The notes under the pieces: generated by a model
Seen by the model: only the letters and a program-made list of their open reading frames with translations
What the model was told of the DNA's origin: nothing
The model's database searches: none
Shown: one piece after another, positions 35,284 to 41,419 of the stretch
Position numbering within the stretch: the stretch's first letter is position 1
Layout of the letters: each line of letters opens with the position of its first letter
Origin: Bacillota bacterium
GTDB lineage: Bacteria; Bacillota; Clostridia; Acetivibrionales; DTU013
Length of the DNA stretch: 64,000 nucleotides
Assembly: GCA_023439545.1 (NCBI GenBank)
Contig: JAEXNT010000041.1
Coordinates: 18,725 to 82,724, forward strand
Reading direction: 5' to 3'
Made by a program: the position numbers and the translations under genes

Positions 35284-35598
35284 TCACACCTTTACAATAT
35301 TTAGAACTGATAGAACAATAACCGGAACAAAGAACACAGCCGCGGCTATTCTATAACCTATTGGCGGTTTCTTTTTAATCAGGGTACTTATAATACAGAG
35401 AAGTACCAGCACAGCAGAATACACACACAGCACCCGAGGTATGGCAATTCCTGCGGCGCTCATAATAGAGAAGCCGAGGACCGGAAGTAGTAAAAGTATA
35501 ACTGCAATTTTCCCGGACAGCTTATCTGTTTTGTTGAATGCCAGCGCCACCAAAACTATAAGCATGAGAACAACCGCATATACGCTTAACCATAACAT
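35284..35598 (-). CDS. Small membrane protein before the tape measure gene
   Basis: 104 residues from ATG 35598 with AAGGAG eight bases upstream. Four hydrophobic helices separated by short charged turns (NKTDKLSG, KKKPPIGYR). Four bases before the tape measure gene, so translation is coupled. Holins have one to three helices and a charged tail, which this lacks; it is a membrane protein of unknown role. Confidence 0.6.
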   Translation of the reverse strand: MLWLSVYAVVLMLIVLVALAFNKTDKLSGKIAVILLLLPVLGFSIMSAAGIAIPRVLCVYSAVLVLLCIISTLIKKKPPIGYRIAAAVFFVPVIVLSVLNIVKV

Positions 35599-35687
35599 TT
35601 TGACCACTCCTTAAAATTTATTGAATTCAGGGGCCAGGGTACCCAGATCGAACCGGGCACCCCTCCCGGTAGCAGCTAAGAGTTTAC

Positions 35688-35921
35688 CTATTCGGCAAAG
35701 TCAGTGTAGTCATCTGGTACTACATGAACAGTTTTATAATGACTTCCCACTGTATTTCTGCCACTTTTAAAATACAAAACCTCTCCTGTGTCCGGATTCA
35801 TAAACCAATGATATAGTCTTTTTCTTGGTGGACTGTACGGGTTCCCTATGATATAGCCCGGAGGATATACTATAACTTTCATACCTGATATATCAGTTTT
35901 ACTTCCGACCTCGACTATCAC
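35688..35921 (-). CDS. Small unknown protein
   Basis: 77 residues from a GTG at 35921, eight bases after AGAAGGGGAG. An in-frame ATG at 35966 inside the preceding gene has a weaker site. Beta-rich and basic (VEVGSKTDISGMKVIVYPPG; RKRLYHWFMNPDTGEVLYFK). It may be a small phage structural or accessory protein. Not recognised. Confidence 0.55.
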   Translation of the reverse strand: MIVEVGSKTDISGMKVIVYPPGYIIGNPYSPPRKRLYHWFMNPDTGEVLYFKSGRNTVGSHYKTVHVVPDDYTDFAE

Positions 35922-35943
35922 GGTGTACGCTCCCCTTCTGGGA

Positions 35944-36654
35944 TCAGCTTGCCTTCTGGAGTTCATCCTTCAGCGCATCGATCTTTTTGATCTCTGCCTG
36001 ATACTGCATCATTGAAAGGGCATCCCGGCGTGCCTCTGCTGTGTTATAAAGCCTTACATACTTACCGCGAAGGATCTCCACCTTATAAGTCTTTTCAGCA
36101 ATGTCCACTTCGAGCATGTGCTTGTTTGCGCTCGTCATAGCTGTGTTGCCGGCTTGTACTATAAGTATCTGCTCAGCTTTTGTAAGCACCAGGTTAATAT
36201 CCTTTTCGCCGGGATAAAGAGTATTGATAGCGTGAGCATAAGCCCATGCCTGTGCTGTCTCGTTATCCATATGCTTCTGAAGTTCCGAGTACAGGATCTC
36301 TTTTGTACGTCCTGAGAGTATCGTATCGCTCGAATGAGCAGATCCCTGGTGCTGAGCGATTAGCACCTGCAGGAAGGTGGCGATATTCGCCGGTACATTG
36401 TAAGCCAGTGCGTACTCCTGCATTGCAGCTTTTCTTTCTGCCGCTATCAAAGCAGTCAGTTCCGTAATGTACTTGTCCTCAACCGCCTCAAGCTGAGTTT
36501 TCAGATCGTTGAACTGCTTAAGCAGGTACTCATTGTTGTACTTGGCACGCTCATCAACGCCCATGTTTTTGAGCTTGTCAAGCTCTGCCTGCAGCTTCGC
36601 GGCCTCTGCCTGGTAGCTGCTAACCTTTTCTTTAATTACACTCAAAATCCCCAT
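35944..36654 (-). CDS. Coiled-coil protein of unknown function
   Basis: 236 residues from ATG 36654 (GGGAG eight bases before). Two long helical parts (EKVSSYQAEAAKLQAELDKL at the start; AEIKKIDALKDELQKA at the end) flank a more compact middle with repeated Ala-Leu helices (YNVPANIATFLQVLIAQHQG). No enzymatic motif. It lies between the terminase small subunit and the tape measure gene, where a head or connector gene would normally be. A scaffold or capsid-remodelling role is possible in principle but is not supported by similarity. Confidence 0.6.
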   Translation of the reverse strand: MGILSVIKEKVSSYQAEAAKLQAELDKLKNMGVDERAKYNNEYLLKQFNDLKTQLEAVEDKYITELTALIAAERKAAMQEYALAYNVPANIATFLQVLIAQHQGSAHSSDTILSGRTKEILYSELQKHMDNETAQAWAYAHAINTLYPGEKDINLVLTKAEQILIVQAGNTAMTSANKHMLEVDIAEKTYKVEILRGKYVRLYNTAEARRDALSMMQYQAEIKKIDALKDELQKAS

Positions 36655-36666
36655 AATCAACACTCC

Positions 36667-36927
36667 CTAAAATCTTTTAATAATTTTGAATTCTGAAAGC
36701 CTTATATTGTCTAAATTATCAAGGCTTATCTTGCTTTGGCGTTCCTCGAACATTCGCCGCTTTATTGCATCATCCGGGCTCAGTTTACCCTGCTGCTGCT
36801 GCTCCTGAACCTGCATTAGCAGCTTTATTTCCCTCGGATCCTCTGTCTCATACTTGCCATCTTTAAACCGGCATAGCGGCCGGTCATGCTCTGGATCCCA
36901 CACTGTACCGTATCCATAAAAGATCAT
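36667..36927 (-). CDS. Small phage protein of the capsid-region type
   Basis: 86 residues. The first half, GYGTVWDPEHDRPLCRFKDG then KYETEDPREIKLLMQ, is a pattern I associate with small proteins beside head genes of Firmicute siphophages (V-W-D-P-x-x-x-x-x-L-C-R-F-x-x-G-x-x-E-T-x-D-x-R). The second half is Gln/Lys rich and probably helical. If correct, this is a leftover of, or a link to, a head module that is otherwise missing. Recognition is from memory of the motif. Confidence 0.55.
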   Translation of the reverse strand: MIFYGYGTVWDPEHDRPLCRFKDGKYETEDPREIKLLMQVQEQQQQGKLSPDDAIKRRMFEERQSKISLDNLDNIRLSEFKIIKRF

Positions 36928-36948
36928 TCCCGGCCACCATCCTTTTTG

Positions 36949-37008
36949 CTAGAAGTCATCATCACAGCCGTTGGTGTCCTTGCCCCGTGGTTTCTTTTTT
37001 CTAGCCAT
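36949..37008 (-). CDS. Possible 19-residue basic peptide
   Basis: ATG 37008 follows AAGGAGTGATTGAA, an excellent site for so short a frame. The peptide is MARKKKPRGKDTNGCDDDF. It is either a real micro-protein or a chance frame between TerS and the 86-residue gene. Confidence 0.35.
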   Translation of the reverse strand: MARKKKPRGKDTNGCDDDF

Positions 37009-37050
37009 TTCAATCACTCCTTTATTAAACAGTCTTTGAGCTGTTGCTGT

Positions 37051-37551
37051 TTATTCATCTGCACCTACATCATCAACAATTTTCACTGCAAGAGATCCCA
37101 TAAGGTTAATGCTATCCTTGAACATATTGAGATGCTTGCCGAGCAGCTCAAGAGCCCGGACTTTGTCGTAAAGCTTTACCTCACGCTCTATAATGACTCC
37201 GTCCTGAGTAGGTATTCGCTTTACCCTAATTGAGGCTATTGCGGCGGTATCATCCCTGATCGATCCGCTTTTCACATCTGCCTCATCGAGGTTAACCACA
37301 TCAGTGATGTTGCAGAATGCTATTCGAGCCAGTTCCCGGAGGATAACATCCTGGGTAACACCTGTACGTTTTGAACGCTCTGCCATAGCTTTATCGATCG
37401 CAGCCTTAACGTTTTCCTTTTCCATGTTTGAATCGGCCTGTTGCTTTGCACTTCTGGGACTGTATCCTGCCCGGATCGCTGCCTGGGTACCGTTGAGGTC
37501 TATGAGGTATTCCTCAACAAATCGCCGCTGCCGTGCTGTTAACCTCTTCAT
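37051..37551 (-). CDS. terS: Terminase small subunit
   Basis: 166 residues from ATG 37551; an upstream TTG at 37569 keeps the frame, but AAAGGG better fits the ATG. LTARQRRFVEEYLIDLNGTQ then AAIRAGYSPRSAKQQAD is the helix-turn-helix start of the Terminase_2 family, which recognises the pac or cos site. The long alpha-helical middle and the VKLYDKVRALELLGKHLNMF segment complete the family. No large subunit follows. Satellites of the PICI type carry their own TerS to redirect a helper phage's packaging to satellite DNA, which fits this situation. Confidence 0.92.
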   Translation of the reverse strand: MKRLTARQRRFVEEYLIDLNGTQAAIRAGYSPRSAKQQADSNMEKENVKAAIDKAMAERSKRTGVTQDVILRELARIAFCNITDVVNLDEADVKSGSIRDDTAAIASIRVKRIPTQDGVIIEREVKLYDKVRALELLGKHLNMFKDSINLMGSLAVKIVDDVGADE

Positions 37552-38008
37552 TCTGACCAACCCTTTCAATATCTGCTTTGCTCATTTCCTTTGCCTTTTG
37601 GCTTGCCCATGATGGGCTTATCTCTGTATAATCAAGAAGTATTTCGTGCTTATACTTTCGCATTTGTCTGCTTATATTCGATATATCCTGCTTTATCTTG
37701 AATCCTTCCTTCAAGCCCTTTAGAGAAGCTCCCTTTTTCCTCTGTAACCTGATGCATTTTATCAGTGTTTCCTTGGGGATAGTAAACCTCACTGGCTCTA
37801 TCTGCTTGCACTCATAGATCGCAGCTACAGCCCTATCAGGATCAACGGGCTCAGGCGCTAATATCGCCAGTAATAATGCGATATAGTTGAGATCTGTATC
37901 ATACCGAGCAGGAATGTCTAAAGTGAACCTATCAACCGCATTCTGTAACGCAAGGTATGAATAGCAACCTGCATGTCTGTGACTTTCGGTATATATCATT
38001 GCTTCCAT
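37514..38008 (-). CDS. Unknown protein upstream of terS
   Basis: 164 residues, AGGAGTG before ATG. N-terminus acidic and aromatic (MEAMIYTESHRHAGCYSYLA), then AILAPEPVDPDRAVAAIYEC and a basic helical second half (IRLQRKKGASLKGLKEGFKI) that might bind nucleic acid. It overlaps terS by 38 bases, so the two are likely translated together. No known family. Confidence 0.65.
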   Translation of the reverse strand: MEAMIYTESHRHAGCYSYLALQNAVDRFTLDIPARYDTDLNYIALLLAILAPEPVDPDRAVAAIYECKQIEPVRFTIPKETLIKCIRLQRKKGASLKGLKEGFKIKQDISNISRQMRKYKHEILLDYTEISPSWASQKAKEMSKADIERVGQNEEVNSTAAAIC

Positions 38009-38022
38009 TCATATCACTCCTG

Positions 38023-38424
38023 TTATAATGAATCCGGAGTGCTATTGCTGCAGCCGGCTTCGTCCGGCTTTTTTTCTGGCCTGGTATAAATAACTCGCCG
38101 GTGTGCATCCAGGTACTGTGATTTATCATCAAGTGCCTTTTTATTCATGCTTATAGCCTCATGCATATCCACTATCCTTGCTTCAAGTGCTTTTATAGTG
38201 CTTTCATCGAAGCCGTTCCACAGCCCTGACGCTCTACCACTTTCAAGCCTTTTAACAATATCTGAAGCTATCTCAATAACCGTCTCACTATTGTCTATCT
38301 GTACACCGTTGAAGTATATAACTGAAGGCTCTAGGCTTATTGAAAGAACATTTTCGGGCACATCATCGTCAGTTATCTGATATAAAATGCTTATTTGCCG
38401 GAGCATTACGGTACCTTTTTTCAT
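38023..38424 (-). CDS. Unknown protein of the early region
   Basis: 133 residues. N-terminal beta-rich part (QISILYQITDDDVPENVLSI, YFNGVQIDNSE), then helices (ESTIKALEARIVDMHEAISM). Acidic overall with no catalytic motif. It sits 14 bases before the next gene, in one leftward transcript. Confidence 0.6.
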   Translation of the reverse strand: MKKGTVMLRQISILYQITDDDVPENVLSISLEPSVIYFNGVQIDNSETVIEIASDIVKRLESGRASGLWNGFDESTIKALEARIVDMHEAISMNKKALDDKSQYLDAHRRVIYTRPEKKPDEAGCSNSTPDSL

Positions 38425-38540
38425 GTGTTTTCACACCTTCCTGAATGATTTATTATTGTAAACGCTTGTATTAAGCGGTTTAAGCATGCCATACCTTGGG
38501 TATTCCACAGCCTCTTATATAGGCTGAAAGTCATGTTTTG

Positions 38541-38774
38541 TCATGTTGTTTTGTTTTTCTCAGGACCCTCATAACGGACGAAACTCACAAATTCCTCACA
38601 AAATTGAAAAATACAGTCGCCGTCAGCGGTCATTCCCTCCACAGATGTATCCCCGTTCTCTTCAACCAGAGCAAAGAGTGATAATGGTGCTGAAAACTCA
38701 CCGTTTGGTCCCGTAAATACTACTTTCCATCCTTCAGCCGGTATAATTTGAAGTATCCTTTTTGCCTGTTTCAT
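38541..38774 (-). CDS. Small unknown phage protein
   Basis: 77 residues from ATG 38774, eight bases after GGAGG. Acidic, beta-rich (EGWKVVFTGPNGEFSAPLSL, CIFQFCEEFVSFVRYEG). It is the first gene after the long inverted repeat that follows the helicase gene. The 116 bases between its stop and the preceding boundary carry no gene. Confidence 0.55.
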   Translation of the reverse strand: MKQAKRILQIIPAEGWKVVFTGPNGEFSAPLSLFALVEENGDTSVEGMTADGDCIFQFCEEFVSFVRYEGPEKNKTT

Positions 38775-38796
38775 ATTCACAGCCTCCTAATCAATA

Positions 38797-38896
38797 GTGG
38801 AGAAAGTGGAAAAATTGAGGTATTTCTTATAACTTTTCTTTTTTTTCTCTCATGTGAAAGTTTAAGAAAAAGAGGTAAAAATTCCACTTTTTCCAC
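38797..38896. repeat. Long inverted repeat after the helicase gene
   Basis: Arms GTGGAGAAAGTGGAA (38797-38811) and TTCCACTTTTTCCAC (38882-38896), 14 of 15 paired, around a 70-bp AT-rich middle. Each arm contains GTGGA twice. No T tract follows, so it is not an ordinary terminator. It touches the stop codon of the helicase gene. Confidence 0.55.
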
Positions 38897-40534
38897 TCAC
38901 TTTATCCGCTCAATAGAATCTTTCTGTGTAATTCCGTAAAAAAACAAATTTCCAGCTGTGCCCTTACGTTTCGGGTATCCACGCGCTTCAATTGCAGCTG
39001 TGAACAACTTCCGAGCCAGCTCCGGTTCGCTGTTATTTCTACACCAAATGGTGTATGCGGCGTAAAGCTCTCCACAGAGAATCTTACTTTTTGCATCTCG
39101 TGCCATACAATCATCAAGAAAGTCGCGCAGAACGTCCTGTTCCTCTCGGTACTTATCGGTCCACTGTTTAACTACCTGAGGACTCTCAAGCCCTTCCTTT
39201 TGCCACAATGTGCAGCCTTCTACGGCCCAGTTCAAAATCCCGGGCAGCTCTGCCTTCAGCTTTTGTAGCAGCTTTTTGTCGCGCTTATCTTCTGGAATAG
39301 TGATGGTAAATGGAATAACGCGAATTCGCCGCCAAATACCCTCGTCGGTACCGGCGATCTGTGGCAGGTGATTTGTTACAAGCATGATTTTCGCGTTGTT
39401 TGTGAATTCTTCTGAGTCCTTATACAGGCCGCGACCTGTGACTGTATCGCCGCCGGTCAATATCTTTATTAAGCCCTCGGAAAGTTTTGCGCCGCGCTCT
39501 GGCTCTCCGGTGATTGCCAACCTGGCACCACGCAACCTTACAACCTCGGACGCCATACCATTTGTACGGGACAGCAGCGCCTCAACGGGTATTGTGACAG
39601 CATATTCCGATAGCAGGGCCTTTATGGTTTCGATGAAAGTACTCTTTCCGTTCGCGCCGGTTCCATATAGAATGAATAGACACTGCTCCTCGGTGCAGCC
39701 AGTCAGAGCATAGCCAATAGCCTTTTGAAGATAGTGTTGCAGTTCCTTGTTTCCGTCTGTAACCTGATCTATGAACTTCGTGAACGCCGGAGCCATCGCA
39801 CCTGGCCTATACTCAATCGGAAGGATCTTTGTAATGTAGAAATCAGCCCTATGAGGCAGAATATCCTGCCTGTAGAGATCGAGAACGCCATTTCTCAAAT
39901 TCAATAATCCCGGGTCGGTATCGAATTCGGAGATGCTTTTGGTCATGCCCGGCTCTGTCCTGACCAGCGCCTCCAGCGCCTTGATCCGCGCGTGGGTTTC
40001 GTTTTTTATAAAATGTTTCTGCAAGGCTGTCCGGGTCTCTTCGGTCTTGAGCTGGAAAGCTTTCAGGTTCATTTTTCGAGACCAAGTTTTGAATCCATGC
40101 ACAAGCTTTCCGGATATGTCAGGTCTCCAACGATCCCCAGCATAAAAGAAATATTGCTTATCCTCAGGGATGTACACCATTTTTCCGATTATGGTTTCGG
40201 CGTACGCCTCCGCGTTGCCTGAGTCTGTGTATTTGAAATTCTTGAAAATTTCCTCGACGTCGTCGTCTGCGCTTACAAACAGGCTTATGAGTTCAACGAA
40301 CTCTGACCACTCGCCCGCCGTGACCGTGGCCGGAAGCTTCCCAGTGCCGTCGGCGAAGGCACTATTGAATTTCTCTTTGTCAAGCAGGTCAGCCTCGTTG
40401 ATCTCCACATCACCCTGAGCCGTCTTAAAAAGAAAGACTTTTTCATCATCAACCTCGTCGGCAAGATTTAATATATTTTCGATACCTGTTTTGAGCTTTG
40501 CATTAAGCTCACTGAGTGCTTTCAAACGCTGCAT
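38897..40534 (-). CDS. D5/P4-type replicative helicase (primase C-terminal type)
   Basis: 545 residues. Residues about 95-270 match the D5_N domain (NAEAYAETIIGKMVYIPEDK; LHRADF-type PGLLNLRNGVLDLYRQDIL). Residues 285-470 are an SF3 helicase: Walker A FILYGTGANGKSTFIE, Walker B region LRGARLAITGEPE, sensor KIMLVTNHLPQIAGTDEGIW, and arginine finger RRIRVIPF. The N-terminal primase-polymerase part of full P4-type proteins is absent. Such proteins start replication of satellites and plasmids at a nearby origin. It follows the excisionase-like gene by 17 bases. Confidence 0.9.
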   Translation of the reverse strand: MQRLKALSELNAKLKTGIENILNLADEVDDEKVFLFKTAQGDVEINEADLLDKEKFNSAFADGTGKLPATVTAGEWSEFVELISLFVSADDDVEEIFKNFKYTDSGNAEAYAETIIGKMVYIPEDKQYFFYAGDRWRPDISGKLVHGFKTWSRKMNLKAFQLKTEETRTALQKHFIKNETHARIKALEALVRTEPGMTKSISEFDTDPGLLNLRNGVLDLYRQDILPHRADFYITKILPIEYRPGAMAPAFTKFIDQVTDGNKELQHYLQKAIGYALTGCTEEQCLFILYGTGANGKSTFIETIKALLSEYAVTIPVEALLSRTNGMASEVVRLRGARLAITGEPERGAKLSEGLIKILTGGDTVTGRGLYKDSEEFTNNAKIMLVTNHLPQIAGTDEGIWRRIRVIPFTITIPEDKRDKKLLQKLKAELPGILNWAVEGCTLWQKEGLESPQVVKQWTDKYREEQDVLRDFLDDCMARDAKSKILCGELYAAYTIWCRNNSEPELARKLFTAAIEARGYPKRKGTAGNLFFYGITQKDSIERIK

Positions 40535-40551
40535 TATAAACGCACGCCCCT

Positions 40552-40752
40552 CTACATTGCTATGCTTTGCTTCTCAAGATTCTCCATCCACCTATCTATA
40601 GAATCGCGGAAGAAAAACACATGAGCACACTTACCGGTGCCGATTCTAAAGTGTGGTATACGATTTTCGCGCACCATTCTCATTAACGTTCCGTATGCCA
40701 TCCCTAAATACTCAGATACTGCAATAGGATCCATTCTAACTCGCTCGTCCAT
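40552..40752 (-). CDS. Excisionase/AlpA-like DNA-binding protein
   Basis: 66 residues, GGAGG before ATG. A MerR-like winged helix of the HTH_17 type: MDPIAVSEYLGMAYGTLMRM, then RENRIPHFRIG and FFRDSIDRWMENLE. Proteins like this act as excisionases or, like AlpA in satellites, as activators of the replication and excision genes. It is the first gene of the leftward operon and lies behind a terminator-bearing leader. Confidence 0.85.
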   Translation of the reverse strand: MDERVRMDPIAVSEYLGMAYGTLMRMVRENRIPHFRIGTGKCAHVFFFRDSIDRWMENLEKQSIAM

Positions 40753-40770
40753 AATTCATTCCTCCAATCT

Positions 40771-40883
40771 AAAATAAAAAGGGAGCCAACAGGCGCTGCA
40801 CAACAACGCTTGCTGGATCCCTTACGCGGACTACACCCGTGGACTTCTGCCACCTTGGGACTCTACCGCATGACCACTTACGC
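40771..40883 (-). promoter_or_regulatory. Structured leader with terminator before the replication operon
   Basis: On the minus strand a hairpin with CCC-GTGG/CCAC-GGG inside a GCGG/CCGC outer stem (40826-40869) is followed by a second hairpin, GGGATCCAGCAAGCG / CGCCTGTTGGCTCCC (40807-40821 and 40781-40795). That hairpin runs into TTTTTATTTT (40771-40780), then the ribosome binding site and start of the excisionase-like gene. This is an intrinsic terminator placed in the 5' leader, with a folded element ahead of it that could control read-through. Confidence 0.55.
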
Positions 40884-40948
40884 ATTTTTATTAACTTATA
40901 TACAGTTTAATATACTTTTAAATCTTTTTCAATATTCAAATACCCGAC

Positions 40949-41000
40949 TTATCCACAGGATTACAGTTTTAAAAAACTTCTGTCTATTTTCTGTCTATTT
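40949..41000. other. Perfect DnaA box and proximal integrase arm repeats
   Basis: TTATCCACA at 40949-40957 is an exact DnaA box. TTCTGTCTATTT occurs at 40978-40989 and 40989-41000 (sharing one base), the counterpart of the tandem repeats at 28478-28501 and about 55 bp from the attachment core. Confidence 0.5.
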
Positions 41001-41015
41001 CACACCATTACATAC

Positions 41016-41048
41016 AAAAACCACCTTCAAGAAAATCCTTGAAAGTGG
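41016..41048 (-). terminator. Terminator supplied by the element to tRNA-Ser(GCU)
   Basis: CCACTTTCAAGG and CTTGAAGGTGG (minus strand) form an 11-bp stem with one bulge, then TTTTTG. It lies 6 bases past the tRNA CCA end and replaces the host terminator now at 28244. Confidence 0.7.
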
Positions 41049-41054
41049 CTTGTG

Positions 41055-41113
41055 TGGCGGAGAAGTGGGGATTCGAACCCCAGCTAGAGTTGCCCCTACT
41101 AACGGTTTAGCAA
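41055..41113 (-). repeat. Attachment site copy within the intact tRNA-Ser
   Basis: Identical over 59 bases to 28282-28340. The identity stops in the anticodon loop, so strand exchange lies in or 3' of that loop. Confidence 0.93.
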
Positions 41114-41146
41114 ACCGTCCCCTTCGACCTGCTTGGGTACTTCTCC
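41055..41146 (-). tRNA. tRNA-Ser (anticodon GCU)
   Basis: 92 nt including CCA. Acceptor GGAGAAG (5' end at 41146) pairs with CTTCTCC (41059-41065), discriminator G, CCA encoded at 41055-41057. The anticodon GCT is at 41109-41111 in the loop TTTGCTAAA, with the long variable arm of serine tRNAs and T-arm GGGGTTCGAATCCCC. It is the integration target of the element and remains intact because the element supplies the 3' part. Confidence 0.97.
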
Positions 41147-41189
41147 AAGTTCGAAAATAATATACTATATAAAATTGTTTGTACTGCTG

Positions 41190-41280
41190 TGGCGGAGAGA
41201 GTGAGATTCGAACTCACGGTAGCCTCGCGACTACGCCGGTTTTCAAGACCGGTGCCTTAAACCAACTCGACCATCTCTCC
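41190..41280 (-). tRNA. tRNA-Ser (anticodon UGA)
   Basis: 91 nt including CCA. Acceptor GGAGAGA (5' end at 41280) with TCTCTCC, discriminator G, encoded CCA at 41190-41192. Anticodon TGA at 41243-41245 in GGTCTTGAAAACC. Long variable arm (GTAGTCGCGAGGCTAC) and T-arm GTGAGTTCGAATCTCAC. Confidence 0.97.
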
Positions 41281-41378
41281 ATCCTTAATCGAGCGACGTA
41301 CTATATTCTACTATATGCCTGCCGCTTTGTCAACACCTTGATTCTGTAACATTCTGGGGCATAAAGGCATATCCGGAG

Positions 41379-41403
41379 CCGGGCGGTTCATAAAACCTCC
41401 CGG
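41379..41403 (-). terminator. Weak terminator-like hairpin after serS
   Basis: CCGGGCGGTT (41379-41388) and AACCTCCCGG (41394-41403) pair with one mismatch. There is no T tract, so read-through into the serine tRNAs is possible. Confidence 0.45.
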
Positions 41404-41419
41404 TCCGGAAACTATCTTA

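Larger units (their letters stand above)
28282..41113. mobile_element. 12.8-kb integrated phage satellite or reduced prophage in tRNA-Ser(GCU)
   Basis: Bounded by exact 59-bp direct repeats (28282-28340 and 41055-41113) of the 3' part of tRNA-Ser(GCU), including the CCA end. One unit is 12,773 bp. Contents from right to left: excisionase/AlpA-like protein, D5-type helicase, three small unknowns, terminase small subunit, small unknowns, tape measure protein, major-tail-like protein, two RHH regulators, integrase, and an unknown 319-residue cargo protein. Terminase large subunit, portal, protease, capsid and lysis genes are absent. Size, tRNA site, integrase, AlpA-like protein, primase-helicase and TerS match phage-inducible islands; tail genes do not. 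Confidence 0.9.

Noticed and set aside
35630..35670. T-arm-like hairpin CCCGG-TTCGATC-TGGG, possible tRNA remnant
   Set aside because: No acceptor, D-arm or anticodon arm can be built around it; probably chance.
40820..40883. tRNA-like gene in the island leader
   Set aside because: No T-loop sequence and no acceptor pairing; nested hairpins fit better.
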